This document shows positions 36,245 to 45,345 of a stretch of 64,000 bases of DNA, piece by piece. Each line of letters starts with the position of its first letter. The first letter of the stretch is position 1. The notes below the pieces were generated by a model that did no database searches, had not been told where the DNA came from, and saw nothing but the letters and a program-made list of their open reading frames with translations. The DNA comes from Verrucomicrobiales bacterium (GTDB lineage Bacteria; Verrucomicrobiota; Verrucomicrobiia; Verrucomicrobiales; DEV007), in contig JARGOP010000009.1 in assembly GCA_029233965.1 (NCBI GenBank), positions 1-64,000 on the forward strand, in the 5' to 3' direction. Made by a program: the position numbers and the translations under genes.

Positions 36245-36706
36245 TCAGTCTGTTTCCTGCGTTTTCCGGAGGTTGTCGAGAATTCCGTTAATGAAACCGG
36301 GCGATTCCTCGCTGCCGAAGCGTTTCGCGATTTCGACGGCTTCGTTGATTGCGACCTGCCAGGGAATATCGTTCGCGAAAATCACTTCATAGGCACCGAC
36401 ACGAAGAATATTCCGGTCGACCGGAGTGAGCCGCTGAAAGGCGAAATTTTCCAATGTCCCGCGAATCGCGTCATCGATTTCGCTGAGGTGGTCACGAACC
36501 CCGCCGATGATGAGAGTGGCAAAATCCTGAGCCGCCGGCTTAGCAAAACGAAGCAGCCAGAAGGCTTCGAGCGTCTCATCCGAAAAGTCGATCTCACCCT
36601 GGATGTCGTTTCCGTAGAGATACTGCACGGCAGCCTCCCGGCCATCACGGCGCGGAGACGGGGCTTTTTTCTTCGGCTTTTTTTTCTTCGAATCGGGAGA
36701 ATCCAT
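36245..36706 (-). CDS. nusB: Transcription antitermination factor NusB
   Basis: A 153-residue all-helical RNA-binding factor of the rRNA antitermination complex. The start was placed at MDSPDSKKKKPKKKAPSP; the frame runs 29 codons higher inside apbE without family similarity. A Lys/Pro-rich leader precedes RRDGREAAVQYLYGND. Later blocks are FAFQRLTPVDRNILRVGAYEVIF, DIPWQVAINEAVEIAKRFGSEESPGFINGILDNL, typical of NusB. It overlaps the 3' end of apbE by 62 bases and is 3 bases upstream of ftsY. Confidence 0.93.
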   Translation of the reverse strand: MDSPDSKKKKPKKKAPSPRRDGREAAVQYLYGNDIQGEIDFSDETLEAFWLLRFAKPAAQDFATLIIGGVRDHLSEIDDAIRGTLENFAFQRLTPVDRNILRVGAYEVIFANDIPWQVAINEAVEIAKRFGSEESPGFINGILDNLRKTQETD

Positions 36707-37694
36707 CGGTTCGGATCGCCACCTCCTGACCATTCCGGAGGGCGACGATTTGGCACTCGATTTCTCGTTTATTCCTGATGAATTGCAAGCCATCCTTTTC
36801 CCCGAGCAGGGTCACGGCGGTGGCATAACTGTCAGAGGTCGTAGCATTCGGGGCAATGACGCTGGCTCCGATTCTTTCAGTCAGCCCCATCCCGGTGCGG
36901 GTTGACACAATGTGCGAATAGCGGATGCCATCCAGTTCAAAGTATCTTCTCGTATCGCCGGAGGTGGAGATAGCCCTGTTCGCCAGCGTTACGGTCTGGA
37001 GGTCGGCGAGTTTGTCCCCGAGATGGAGCGTTTCGATTCCGATGCGCCATCCTTTTTCATTCGGTGGCGGGTCGCCCACGACGATGTCTCCGCTCGCGCC
37101 GACGAGAGCACGGGGAAAGCCGCCTTCGCGAAAGATCGCGAGAGCGGCGTCTGCGGCGTAGCCTTTGGCAATTCCGCCAAGATCAAAGAGCATGCCATCG
37201 CTGAGTTTGGTAATCGTCCGTGCGACAGGATCGAAGCGCAGGAGTCCTGCTCCGGTCCGGGCCCGGGCACTGGCGAGTTGCTCCGGGGTGGGGAGGCGGC
37301 GGTTCTTTTTGGTCATCCGCCAGAGACGGATCAAAGGCCCCGCCGTTGCATCGAAAGCCCCGTCGGTTTCCCGCGAAAGCTGGGCGGAGAGATCGAGGAG
37401 ACGATAGAGGTCCCTGCTTACCGGAACGGGTTCTCCGGAAGGGGCCCGCGCGAAGTCGTTGATCTCCGATTCGGGGAGATAGTCCGACGCGATCTGATTC
37501 AATTCCGCGACGCGGGCGAATGCCTTTTCACTCAACAGGGTCAGGTCCTCGACCTGACCCTGTTCCGCCCAGACCCGGAAAGTGAATTCCGTGCCCATGT
37601 GGGGCTGCTTGTAGGTGAAGAGATTGAGATCTTCCCCGCGGGCGGAAACTAAGAACCCGAGCAGGATGAGCCCGGTGAAAAGGCGTTGCGTCAT
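36645..37694 (-). CDS. apbE: FAD:protein FMN transferase ApbE
   Basis: A 349-residue flavin transferase that attaches FMN to Thr of exported redox proteins. The start at MTQRLFTGLILLGFLVSARGE gives a signal peptide. Family blocks are HMGTEFTFRVWA, LNQIASDYLPESEINDFA, ETDGAFDATAGPLIRLWRM, FDLGGIAKGYAADAAL, ALVGASGDIVVGDPP, TLANRAISTSGDTRRYFELDGIRYSHIVSTRTGMGL and TSDSYATAVTLLG (metal site). No flavoprotein substrate such as Rnf/Nqr is in the window. It overlaps nusB by 62 bases and lies 78 bases after the FGE-like cytochrome gene. Confidence 0.93.
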   Translation of the reverse strand: MTQRLFTGLILLGFLVSARGEDLNLFTYKQPHMGTEFTFRVWAEQGQVEDLTLLSEKAFARVAELNQIASDYLPESEINDFARAPSGEPVPVSRDLYRLLDLSAQLSRETDGAFDATAGPLIRLWRMTKKNRRLPTPEQLASARARTGAGLLRFDPVARTITKLSDGMLFDLGGIAKGYAADAALAIFREGGFPRALVGASGDIVVGDPPPNEKGWRIGIETLHLGDKLADLQTVTLANRAISTSGDTRRYFELDGIRYSHIVSTRTGMGLTERIGASVIAPNATTSDSYATAVTLLGEKDGLQFIRNKREIECQIVALRNGQEVAIRTDGFSRFEEKKAEEKSPVSAP

Positions 37695-37772
37695 GAATGG
37701 TGGAGACGAAAAAGGCGAACCCGAAGGCCCGCCTTTTGTATGTTTCATCGAACGAAAAGAAGAGTCACTGTC

Positions 37773-39323
37773 TCAATCCGCCCCATTGCGGCCGAGATTC
37801 CACATCACGTCCATAGCCTCGGGCTCGGGAACGTTGAGCGGGCGGACGATGCGGAAGCCAAGCCAGTGGGCGTCGGTGTGATACCAGATTGATTTCGGCA
37901 GCTGGGGGTCCTGCACCTTCCAGTTCTCGTCAGAGAAAATCCGGCGGGCGGAACGGAGCTCCTCAGGAGGGTCATACCAGGAACCGCCCCGGGCGACGCG
38001 GGGATAGAGTGTGGCCGGAATTTCCAGAGGATTTTCGGTGACCCCGGTCCGCTTGCTGTAGGCGTCTTCGATGTATTGATCGAGAACCCACTCCATGACG
38101 TTTCCATGCATGTCGTAAAGACCGAAGGGATTCGGCTTCTTCGTGCCGACTTTCTCGTAACCGACCCGGATCTGCTCGGGGTCCATCACGGCGTAGTCGG
38201 CGAGTTCAGATTCAGGGACCGAAAAAGGACCTGTCGTTCCGGCGCGGCAGGCGAACTCCCATTCGGCTTCGGTAGGAAGGCGATAGTAGTGGCCGGTCTG
38301 GGCGCTGAGCCACTGGCAGAACTTGTTTGCCGCATGCTGCGTCATGCAGATGGCAGGGTAGCCGTCGGTGCCCATGCCGAAACTCATCTCGGTGTAAGGA
38401 GTGGTTGGGCTGGAAACAACGTCGAGGGGCTCGGCGTCTGCCGGGATGTTTTCCGGGGATCCATCCTTGTTCCGGGCTACTCCGGTGATCATGAAGGGCT
38501 CATACATGTTCCAGGTCACCTCAAACTTGCCCATCCAGAAAGGCTCGACCTTCACCTTGTGTTGAGGCCCTTCGTTGTCGAAGCGTCCTGCTTCGTTGTC
38601 AGGGCTCCCCATGAGGAATTCCCCCCCGGGGATCGGAACCATATCGTATTTCACGCCGGTCTTTGGAATGGTGCCGGTGTATTCCTTCATCTCATCGACC
38701 GTTTTCTCTTTCGATGTTTCAAGAATCTTTTCCCGGATCGTTTTCACGAGGCTGAGGTTGTCGCCGAGAGCGTCTTCATCCACGGTCACACCGCCGAGGG
38801 TGACACCTTCAGGCCAGTCTGCGCCCTGTTCGGCCCAGAGGTTGAGCATCTCGATCTGCTTCGCATTGAAAGGGCCGCCCTTCATGAGAAGCTGGCGGAC
38901 ATTTTGAAAGGTCACGCGCGGCTTCTCGGTGAGAACCACTCCTTCGGGCCACTCAGCTCCCTGGTCGATCCAGTCTTTGATGATCTGCTGCTGATACTCG
39001 TTGAGCGGCTTTTTCGGAGGCATCGCTTCGGGATCCTCGGGATCGTCGAGGTGAATCGTCGTCATCCAGTAGACCGGACTGTCATTGCCGTCCCCGGGCC
39101 GGATGACATCCTCGCCGTAGCTTTCACCGCCGATGAAGCTGGCTTCTTTCGTGGTCATGTCATACTCGGCCCCTTCGGATTTGGCATCCTCAGGATTGTG
39201 ACACTGGATGCAGGCCCCTTCGAAGAGCGGCTTGATCTGGGTCATGAAGTCCACTTCAGCGGCCGCTGCAGGGAGGGCGCTGAGTGAGGCGAGGGTCAAA
39301 ATGGAGAGAAAATTTCTTCGCAT
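37773..39323 (-). CDS. Planctomycete-type cytochrome c with SUMF1/FGE-like domain
   Basis: A 516-residue secreted protein. A signal peptide (1-22) precedes a haem-binding domain with CIQCH (38-42) in FEGACIQCHNPEDAKSEG, followed by YQQQIIKDWIDQGAEWPEGV, a planctomycete cytochrome signature that recurs as LNLWAEQGADWPEGV. From about residue 205 to the end it is SUMF1/FGE-like: MVPIPGGEFLMGSPDNEAGR, QHAANKFCQWLSAQTGHYYRLPTEAEWEFACRAGT, NPFGLYDMHGNVMEWV, RVARGGSWYDPPEELRSARR, WLGFRIVRP. The region that holds the catalytic cysteines of true FGE lacks them, so it is unlikely to activate the sulfatases. I take it as a redox or ligand-binding protein. Confidence 0.85.
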   Translation of the reverse strand: MRRNFLSILTLASLSALPAAAAEVDFMTQIKPLFEGACIQCHNPEDAKSEGAEYDMTTKEASFIGGESYGEDVIRPGDGNDSPVYWMTTIHLDDPEDPEAMPPKKPLNEYQQQIIKDWIDQGAEWPEGVVLTEKPRVTFQNVRQLLMKGGPFNAKQIEMLNLWAEQGADWPEGVTLGGVTVDEDALGDNLSLVKTIREKILETSKEKTVDEMKEYTGTIPKTGVKYDMVPIPGGEFLMGSPDNEAGRFDNEGPQHKVKVEPFWMGKFEVTWNMYEPFMITGVARNKDGSPENIPADAEPLDVVSSPTTPYTEMSFGMGTDGYPAICMTQHAANKFCQWLSAQTGHYYRLPTEAEWEFACRAGTTGPFSVPESELADYAVMDPEQIRVGYEKVGTKKPNPFGLYDMHGNVMEWVLDQYIEDAYSKRTGVTENPLEIPATLYPRVARGGSWYDPPEELRSARRIFSDENWKVQDPQLPKSIWYHTDAHWLGFRIVRPLNVPEPEAMDVMWNLGRNGAD

Positions 39324-39486
39324 GGTCTATTTCGGCTAAGCCCACAGCAAAGCAGAGAAAATGCCCCGAATCAAGCGCCGCATTCAGGACCTGATCTTTC
39401 GACAGGAACCGGGAAAGTTAGACAGGAATGACCGCCTGGGTGTTCGATTCTGTTGACGTTGCAGTCTCTTCTGCGTTTGTTCCCCT

Positions 39487-40716
39487 GTGTTTCAACGAGT
39501 CGCTGCAGTTTTCCTCATTCTTTTCCCCGGTTTCGTCGCCGGGGAAGATCCCATCCGTGGTTTCGTAAGTGTCGAACCTTTCGAGCTCCGTCTCGAAGCG
39601 ATCGTTGAAGTGGCTCCGTTCCGGGAAGCATGGCGTCTCGAAGAGGGAGCGATTGATTTATCGGAGCGGCAGGCTGTGCTCGACAATATCGCGACGCTGT
39701 TCGAATCGGGCGTGAATCTGTCTGCTCCGGGAAAAGAAATCACCTACACGGGCCGATCAATTCGTTTTATCGTACCGGATCCGGAAACGGGGTATGTCAC
39801 CGATGAACGCCCGGAAATTCCGCTCGAGGAGGCTCTCGTGGGAATCACTCTGTCAGCGGACGTTCGCGGCATTCGTGAACTCCGGGGCGAATGGCTCTGG
39901 TTTGCGCCGGGACAGGAAAAGCTGGTCCTTGAAATTGCAAGCCGGGGTAAGCCTTCGGCCCGGCTTCTGCGGCCGAAAGAGGAGCGGTTCGACTGGAAGC
40001 TTGAGGAGGAGATCGCGATGCCGGGGATGCTCAAGGTTCCTGAGGTGGAGCGTTTTCAAAGTCAGCCCCTTCGTCATCTCATCTTTCTCGGGCTCGTAAT
40101 GCTCGGAGCCGCTGCGGTGGTGGTGATTCGCCTGAAACAAAAATCCCCTGCGTGGGTCGGGTGGCTCACCGTGGGAGGGATTGCCTGTTGCGTGACTTCG
40201 TTTCAGGTTCGGATTGATCGCGTTGAGCCGCTCGATGATGCCGCGATGGAGGAGTTGGTCTATGCCTCGCTCAGAAATATGTATCATGCTTTCGATTTCA
40301 GGGACGAGTCATCGATTTACGATATTCTGGAGAAAACCGTGACGGGACCGCTTCTGGAAGAGGTCTATCTTGAGATTCGCCAGTCTCTCGAGCTGGAGAG
40401 TCTTGGCGGACCGAGGGTGAAGGTCTACGAGATCGCCTTGCGTGACTGGAGAAGGAGCGAAGAGGCCCTCCCCGGAGATGTCAGGGCCGATGATTTACTC
40501 CGTGTTCTCGCCAACTGGGCGACGATCGGGGAGGTGACTCACTGGGGGCACACCCACGAACGGACCAACCGATATGAAGCTGAGGTGACTTTTCTGGCCG
40601 TGGAGGAGCAATGGAAAGTCTCGGAGTTGGAGCTTCTCAATGAAGAAAGGGTTCAGAAAATTTCCCGCCGGGAAGCAATTCCCGTCGAAGGTGATACACT
40701 TCCTGAGTCACCATGA
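39487..40716 (+). CDS. Uncharacterised membrane protein coupled to an ABC transporter
   Basis: A 409-residue protein I do not recognise. It has a signal peptide (1-19), an extracytoplasmic region of about 175 residues rich in beta-strand, two hydrophobic helices (about 196-217 and 222-240), and a second soluble domain of about 170 residues. That domain contains YASLRNMYHAFDFRDESSIYDILEKTV, LLEEVYLEIRQSLELESLGGPRVKV, and VTHWGHTHERTNRYEAEVTFLAVEEQWKV, which look like a compact conserved fold. The stop overlaps the ATPase start by 4 bases (ATGA), and the ATPase in turn overlaps the permease. It is probably the accessory or substrate-handling subunit of that transporter. Confidence 0.8.
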   Translation: MFQRVAAVFLILFPGFVAGEDPIRGFVSVEPFELRLEAIVEVAPFREAWRLEEGAIDLSERQAVLDNIATLFESGVNLSAPGKEITYTGRSIRFIVPDPETGYVTDERPEIPLEEALVGITLSADVRGIRELRGEWLWFAPGQEKLVLEIASRGKPSARLLRPKEERFDWKLEEEIAMPGMLKVPEVERFQSQPLRHLIFLGLVMLGAAAVVVIRLKQKSPAWVGWLTVGGIACCVTSFQVRIDRVEPLDDAAMEELVYASLRNMYHAFDFRDESSIYDILEKTVTGPLLEEVYLEIRQSLELESLGGPRVKVYEIALRDWRRSEEALPGDVRADDLLRVLANWATIGEVTHWGHTHERTNRYEAEVTFLAVEEQWKVSELELLNEERVQKISRREAIPVEGDTLPESP

Positions 40717-41381
40717 TTTCCTGCCAGGATTTGAAATTCAGCTACCCGGGAGAATCCTTTGATCTCCGGGTGAAATCGTTGGCGGTGGAGAAGGGGGAAT
40801 CCGTCGCCCTCGTCGGCCCGAGCGGCTGTGGAAAGACGACCCTCCTGAATCTCATTGCGGGGATTCTCCTGCCGGGCGAAGGCTCTGTTGAGGTTGAGGA
40901 CGTTCGGGTGAACGGGATGAATCTCACTCAGCGGCAGGCATTTCGACTCGGGAACATGGGCATGGTTCCGCAGAACTTCGAACTTCTCGACTACCTGACA
41001 GTGGCGGAGAATATTCTCACTCCGATCCGGCTCTCGGGGAGAGGCATCGTTCAGAGTGAACACCGCGAGCGGTTGGCGGAACTCGCGGGGAGGACCGGGA
41101 TGAGCGATTTGCTGCAAAAATTCCCAACCGGACTTTCGCAGGGGGAGCGGCAACGAACGGCATTGTGTCGCGGGCTTGTCGGAAACCCGGCGCTGATTCT
41201 TGCGGACGAACCGACTGGAAATCTCGATCCCGGGAACCAGGATCGCATTGTCAGCCTTCTCCTCGAAGAAGCGAGGAGGCTTGAAGCTTCGGTCCTCATG
41301 ATCACGCATGAACCCGGCCTGCTCGGCCGTTTTGACAGGGTTGTCGATTTGGTGGAATTGAGGAAAGGAGCCGATTCATGA
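40713..41381 (+). CDS. ABC transporter ATP-binding protein (LolD/MacB-like)
   Basis: A 222-residue ATPase. It has Walker A GPSGCGKTT (35-43), Q-loop MVPQNFELLDYLTVAENI, signature LSQGERQR, Walker B LILADEPTGNLDPGN and switch His in MITHEP. This set is typical of the LolD/MacB/FtsE group that powers lipoprotein release, efflux or envelope remodelling without moving a substrate through the membrane. It is coupled by 4-base ATGA overlaps to the upstream membrane protein gene and the downstream permease gene. Confidence 0.92.
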   Translation: MISCQDLKFSYPGESFDLRVKSLAVEKGESVALVGPSGCGKTTLLNLIAGILLPGEGSVEVEDVRVNGMNLTQRQAFRLGNMGMVPQNFELLDYLTVAENILTPIRLSGRGIVQSEHRERLAELAGRTGMSDLLQKFPTGLSQGERQRTALCRGLVGNPALILADEPTGNLDPGNQDRIVSLLLEEARRLEASVLMITHEPGLLGRFDRVVDLVELRKGADS

Positions 41382-42556
41382 ACCGGGCAGGGCTTCTTCA
41401 TCTTGGACTGCGTTATCTGGCCGGCAACCGGGCGAAGACATCGCTTCTCGTCGCGGCTTTTACTCTTGTCTGGCTCCTTCCCTCAGCGATTGGGATACTC
41501 GTCGGGAAAGTGGAAACTCATCTGCGGTCGCGTGCGATGGACACCCCTCTGGTGCTCGGCAGTGCGGGGAGCGCCCTCGAATTGACCTTCAACGCTCTCC
41601 ATTTTACGAAACCGGAGATTGCGACATTGACCTACCGGGATGCTCTCGATGTTTCAGAGACCGGACTGGGAGAGGCGATCCCGGTCTATGCGCGCTTCAC
41701 TGCGGGGGACAATCGGATTGTCGGGACGACCTTTGATTATTTTCGCTTCCGTGATTTCAGCTTTCAGGAAGGCCGGGCCTTCCTTCGCATGGGGGAATGT
41801 GTGATTGGTTCCGCAGTTGCGACGGCGAACGGCATTCGTGAGGGCGACGCCATCATTTCCTCTCCCGAGACTCTCTTTGATCTGGCGGGAGTGTACCCAC
41901 TGCGTATGACGGTTTGCGGGATTCTCGATCCAACCGGGACGCCGGATGATGATGCGGTTTTCGTCGATCTGAAAACAACCTGGGTCATCGAGGGCCTCGG
42001 TCACGGGCACAAAAAGGCGGCGGAAGCAACAGAGGAAGAGCGGCTCACGACCGACGAGGGAGGGGTGGTTCGATTGAATGCCTCGGTCCTTGAGTATAAT
42101 GAGATCACGCCGGAGACGATCGACAGCTTCCATTTTCATGGCGAACCCGAAGACAATCCGATCACCGCTGCAATTGTGATTCCTGCCGGAGTGAAGGAGC
42201 AGGCCCTGTTGAAAGGACGATACACTTCGTCCAAGTCGCTTCAGCTCGTGACCCCGACGGAAGAGATGGATGAACTGTTCGCCACTGTTTTCAGCGTGCA
42301 GCGGGCTGTGATCTGGATGCTCATCATCGTGGGGGGCGCGACCCTGGCGCTGGGGGCATTGACCTTCATGTTGTCATACCGCCTCAGGCACCGCGAGTTT
42401 GTCTCGCTGCGTCACCTCGGGGCATCACCGGGGATGTTAAGGGGCCTTATCGCATTCGAGGCGGTCTTCGTTCTCGCCGCGAGCCTCCTCCTGAGCGGCG
42501 GGCTGCTTCTCCTGATCGAATGGATCGCTCCGATCATGATCGAGCGATATTGGTGA
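41378..42556 (+). CDS. ABC transporter permease, FtsX/LolE-like
   Basis: A 392-residue permease with the MacB/FtsX topology: a first helix at about 23-45 (SLLVAAFTLVWLLPSAIGILVG), a large extracytoplasmic domain (about 50-300), then three helices in the C-terminal 100 residues (VIWMLIIVGGATLALGALTFMLS, LRGLIAFEAVFVLAASLLLSGGLLLLIEW). The FtsX-domain mark is RHREFVSLRHLGASPGMLRGLIAFE. It starts inside the ATPase gene (ATGA overlap), so the two subunits are translationally coupled. It probably forms a homodimer. The substrate is unknown. Confidence 0.88.
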   Translation: MNRAGLLHLGLRYLAGNRAKTSLLVAAFTLVWLLPSAIGILVGKVETHLRSRAMDTPLVLGSAGSALELTFNALHFTKPEIATLTYRDALDVSETGLGEAIPVYARFTAGDNRIVGTTFDYFRFRDFSFQEGRAFLRMGECVIGSAVATANGIREGDAIISSPETLFDLAGVYPLRMTVCGILDPTGTPDDDAVFVDLKTTWVIEGLGHGHKKAAEATEEERLTTDEGGVVRLNASVLEYNEITPETIDSFHFHGEPEDNPITAAIVIPAGVKEQALLKGRYTSSKSLQLVTPTEEMDELFATVFSVQRAVIWMLIIVGGATLALGALTFMLSYRLRHREFVSLRHLGASPGMLRGLIAFEAVFVLAASLLLSGGLLLLIEWIAPIMIERYW

Positions 42557-42570
42557 CGTCTTCCCGCAAA

Positions 42571-43092
42571 CTAGCGAGGGTTGAGGGCCTTTGGCTTGTC
42601 GAGAATCTCTTTAAGAATCAAAGCAGTTTTCAAATTGCCGCCGTTACGCAGGGTCTTGACGAGATGGCCCCCGGTATTGCGGTTGCTGCGTTTCCTTGTC
42701 GTCGCCGGAACAGGAGGCGCGACTTTGACAGGTATCGCTGCCACCGGAAGTTGGAAGGAGTTATCCGTTTCCGGAAGGGGCGGCGGTGTCGGCGCTCTTT
42801 CGGGCGGGGACCCGGGGGGCGAGTCGGGTTCGGAGAACTGGCGCTCAAGTTCCTGAAAAACCTCCCGAAAGGACTTCGGTGTCGCGACCTCTTCGGCACT
42901 TTCAGGAACTCTCTCCGTGCGGTAGGGCGATTCGAACCCGGCAGGTTCGGTCGCGCGGCGGGCGCGTGCCGCTTTCTCCTTCTCGATTTTTCTCGCCCGA
43001 CGATACTCCTTTGCCTCCTGGATCCGGTTGTGTATCCAGCTGACAAAGGCGATGAAAATCATCGCTACATAGAGCCAGGGGATATCGTCCAT
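42571..43092 (-). CDS. Small membrane-anchored protein downstream of floA
   Basis: A 173-residue protein of unknown function. It has one N-terminal membrane helix (about 6-22, PWLYVAMIFIAFVSWI), a charged coiled-coil stretch (IQEAKEYRRARKIEKEKAARARR), and a long disordered, Pro- and acid-rich tail (EPDSPPGSPPERAPTPPPLP). The last 40 residues, GGHLVKTLRNGGNLKTALILKEILDKPKAL, are likely helical and may bind a partner. It is 34 bases downstream of floA, the position often held by other membrane partners in flotillin loci, so a scaffolding role is a reasonable guess. It converges with the permease gene. Confidence 0.72.
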   Translation of the reverse strand: MDDIPWLYVAMIFIAFVSWIHNRIQEAKEYRRARKIEKEKAARARRATEPAGFESPYRTERVPESAEEVATPKSFREVFQELERQFSEPDSPPGSPPERAPTPPPLPETDNSFQLPVAAIPVKVAPPVPATTRKRSNRNTGGHLVKTLRNGGNLKTALILKEILDKPKALNPR

Positions 43093-43126
43093 TTCCGTGG
43101 TTTAGAAGAAGGATTCGGAAAGACTC

Positions 43127-44146
43127 TTAGTGCTTGTGATGAGGATCATTCCCGTCGTCATCCTCCTCGCTCACCTCATCGGCGATGCTCTGGCGCATTT
43201 CAGTATCGGCGACGATGTTCTTATAGTTCGTGTAATCCATGACGCTGAAGTTTCCGCTGCGGAAAGCATCGGCAATCGCCATGGGGATCTGTGATTCAGC
43301 TTCGACGAGCTTGGCGCGCATCTCCTGCGTCCGGGCTAACATCTCCTGCTCTGTGGCAACGGCCGCAGCGCGGCGTACTTCGGCTTTCGCCTGGGCAACC
43401 TGCTTGTCGGCTTCCGCCTGACTGGCTTGAAGGGTCGCTCCGATATTCTGGCCGACGTCAACATCAGCAATATCGATCGAAAGAATCTCAAACTGAGTGT
43501 TTGCATCGAGACCGCGCTCAAGGACGCGGTGGGAGATATGATCGGGGTTCTCAAGGACGTCTTTGTGAGATTGAGCGGAACCGATCGAGGTCACGATTCC
43601 TTCGTTGACGCGGGCAATGATGGTCTCTTCGGTGGCACCACCGACAAATCGGTCCAGGTTGGTGCGGACCGTCACGCGGGCGCGGGCCTGGAGCTGGATG
43701 CCATCGCGGGCAACCGCATCAATCTTGCCGCCGCCGCCGGGGCAGTCGATCACGGCTGGATTAATGGAAGTCCGGACTGCCTCAAGAACAGTCTTGGTCG
43801 TGCCCTTGACTGCCAGGTCAATGGCGCAGGCACGATCAAAGGAGAGCGGGATTGATGCTTTGTCAGCGGCAATCATGGAGAGAACGACGTCGGCGACATG
43901 GCCGCCGGCGAGGTAGTGAGCCTCCAACTGGTCGGTGGTGAAGATCAATCCGGCCTTGGCGGCGGTGATGCGGCTGTCGACAATCAGAGCAGGTGGAACT
44001 TTCCGGATCCACATCGCGACGAGATTGAAGAGCCCGACAGGAGTGTTTGAAACGCGGGCGCGAATCCAGAGTCCAATAAATTTGGCGAGGACCAGAAAGA
44101 TAATGATCGCGACGAGAACCGCGATTCCGATGAAGATGAATTTCAT
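43127..44146 (-). CDS. floA: Flotillin-like protein FloA
   Basis: A 339-residue membrane-scaffold protein of the FloA (YqfA/UPF0365) type. It has an N-terminal helical hairpin ([28 protein letters not shown]) and conserved [29 protein letters not shown], then an SPFH-type domain ([62 protein letters not shown]), and a coiled coil rich in Ala/Gln/Glu ([31 protein letters not shown]). No nfeD gene is seen next to it. It lies 35 bases after the SGNH hydrolase gene. The start has a CCACCCTACTC leader without a Shine-Dalgarno. Confidence 0.93.
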   Translation of the reverse strand: MKFIFIGIAVLVAIIIFLVLAKFIGLWIRARVSNTPVGLFNLVAMWIRKVPPALIVDSRITAAKAGLIFTTDQLEAHYLAGGHVADVVLSMIAADKASIPLSFDRACAIDLAVKGTTKTVLEAVRTSINPAVIDCPGGGGKIDAVARDGIQLQARARVTVRTNLDRFVGGATEETIIARVNEGIVTSIGSAQSHKDVLENPDHISHRVLERGLDANTQFEILSIDIADVDVGQNIGATLQASQAEADKQVAQAKAEVRRAAAVATEQEMLARTQEMRAKLVEAESQIPMAIADAFRSGNFSVMDYTNYKNIVADTEMRQSIADEVSEEDDDGNDPHHKH

Positions 44147-44181
44147 GAGTAGGGTGGGGCTGATTGAGAGGGGTAGGGGGG

Positions 44182-45291
44182 TTAGTTCAGCTTGAGAGCC
44201 TTCTTCAAAGCAGGTTCAAAGGCGTCGGCCTGTCGCATAAAACCGAGATCGCTGGGATGGGAGCCATCCGTCGCGCCTTCGGTATCATCACCGAGAAGTC
44301 CGTCGCCTTCCAGATAATAAAGAGATTTCACTCCGGATGATACGAGACTGTCGAAAGCACGGATGAGAGAAGCACGATTTCCTTCGTGCCGATCCCTTCG
44401 CGCTTTGAAAATCCACGCGTTTGTGAAGCTTCTGTCCTCGACGAGAAGGATGGGCGTGTCAGGACGAATCTCCCGGATTTGCCGTACGAGCGGCTCCGCC
44501 CGTTCCGCAACGGTGGCACCGTCCATATTCGGGAGGCAGTCGATAACGTAAAGGGCGGCATCGATTTCAGCGACGAGGGCCCCCACTTCCGGTTCCATTC
44601 TCCCGTTCCCGGAAAATCCCAGATTCACGACAGGCATATTGAGGCGGCGACCGAGGATGGCAGGGTGGGTCATGCCCGGGCGTGAGGCGGAGGCACCGTG
44701 CGTGATCGAAGTGCCATAGAAGACGACGGGCTTTTCCCCGCGCGGGGCGATCGGTTCAAACGCGGCTTCCGGAGAGAGCCCGATCTTGACGAACTTCGTC
44801 GTATTATAGAGCGGCAGGTAGGCCATGTAGCTGCGCATGCCGGGATCGAGACCGCTGATGGTGTGCTCCGTCGCTACCCCGGTTGGGCGCGTCACATCGA
44901 CCCATTTCCAGATTCCTTCATCGAAGGCGTAGAGATCGATCCCGCTTTTTCCGGTGGGTGGCATATTCGTCATTCCGAGTGTGGCGCTCCCCACTTCGTA
45001 GCTGATCTTGATTTCCGTGGCATCCGTGTTGAAGCGGAAGGAAATTCCGGCACTGTGCCGACTCAGATTCCAGACCGCATCGCGAACGATCCCTTCGGCC
45101 TTTGCCGGGAGCCTGTCATATCTTGACTTGAGATCTGCCGCTTCCCAGCCCTGTCCTTCGACTCCCCAGGAATCGACATCATACCAAACGACCGGTTTTT
45201 CTTTTGTCTCTTCGGCGATAGCGGAAAGAGAGAGTCCTGCCGACAGGATGAGGGCAATAAGTGAGTTTCCGAAGCGTCTCATGAAGGCCAT
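44182..45291 (-). CDS. SGNH/GDSL-type hydrolase with N-terminal jelly-roll domain, secreted
   Basis: A 369-residue secreted esterase-like protein. The start at [26 protein letters not shown] gives a signal peptide; the next Met, 3 codons on, is an alternative. An N-terminal beta domain (about 40-170, [20 protein letters not shown]) precedes the SGNH hydrolase core. That core has the nucleophile block [18 protein letters not shown], the GFSGNG oxyanion block, YVIDCLPNM, and the catalytic Asp-His in DGSHPSDLG. The family removes acyl groups from carbohydrates. The gene is between cca and floA on the same strand. Confidence 0.87.
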   Translation of the reverse strand: MAFMRRFGNSLIALILSAGLSLSAIAEETKEKPVVWYDVDSWGVEGQGWEAADLKSRYDRLPAKAEGIVRDAVWNLSRHSAGISFRFNTDATEIKISYEVGSATLGMTNMPPTGKSGIDLYAFDEGIWKWVDVTRPTGVATEHTISGLDPGMRSYMAYLPLYNTTKFVKIGLSPEAAFEPIAPRGEKPVVFYGTSITHGASASRPGMTHPAILGRRLNMPVVNLGFSGNGRMEPEVGALVAEIDAALYVIDCLPNMDGATVAERAEPLVRQIREIRPDTPILLVEDRSFTNAWIFKARRDRHEGNRASLIRAFDSLVSSGVKSLYYLEGDGLLGDDTEGATDGSHPSDLGFMRQADAFEPALKKALKLN

Positions 45292-45345
45292 TGGCTCTGG
45301 AAATGGAATGGATGGCGGTGTCAGCGTCAACCATCAATGATGACA

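Noticed and set aside
37773-39323. Genuine formylglycine-generating enzyme for the sulfatases
   Set aside because: The SUMF1-like fold lacks the catalytic cysteines and is fused to a cytochrome.
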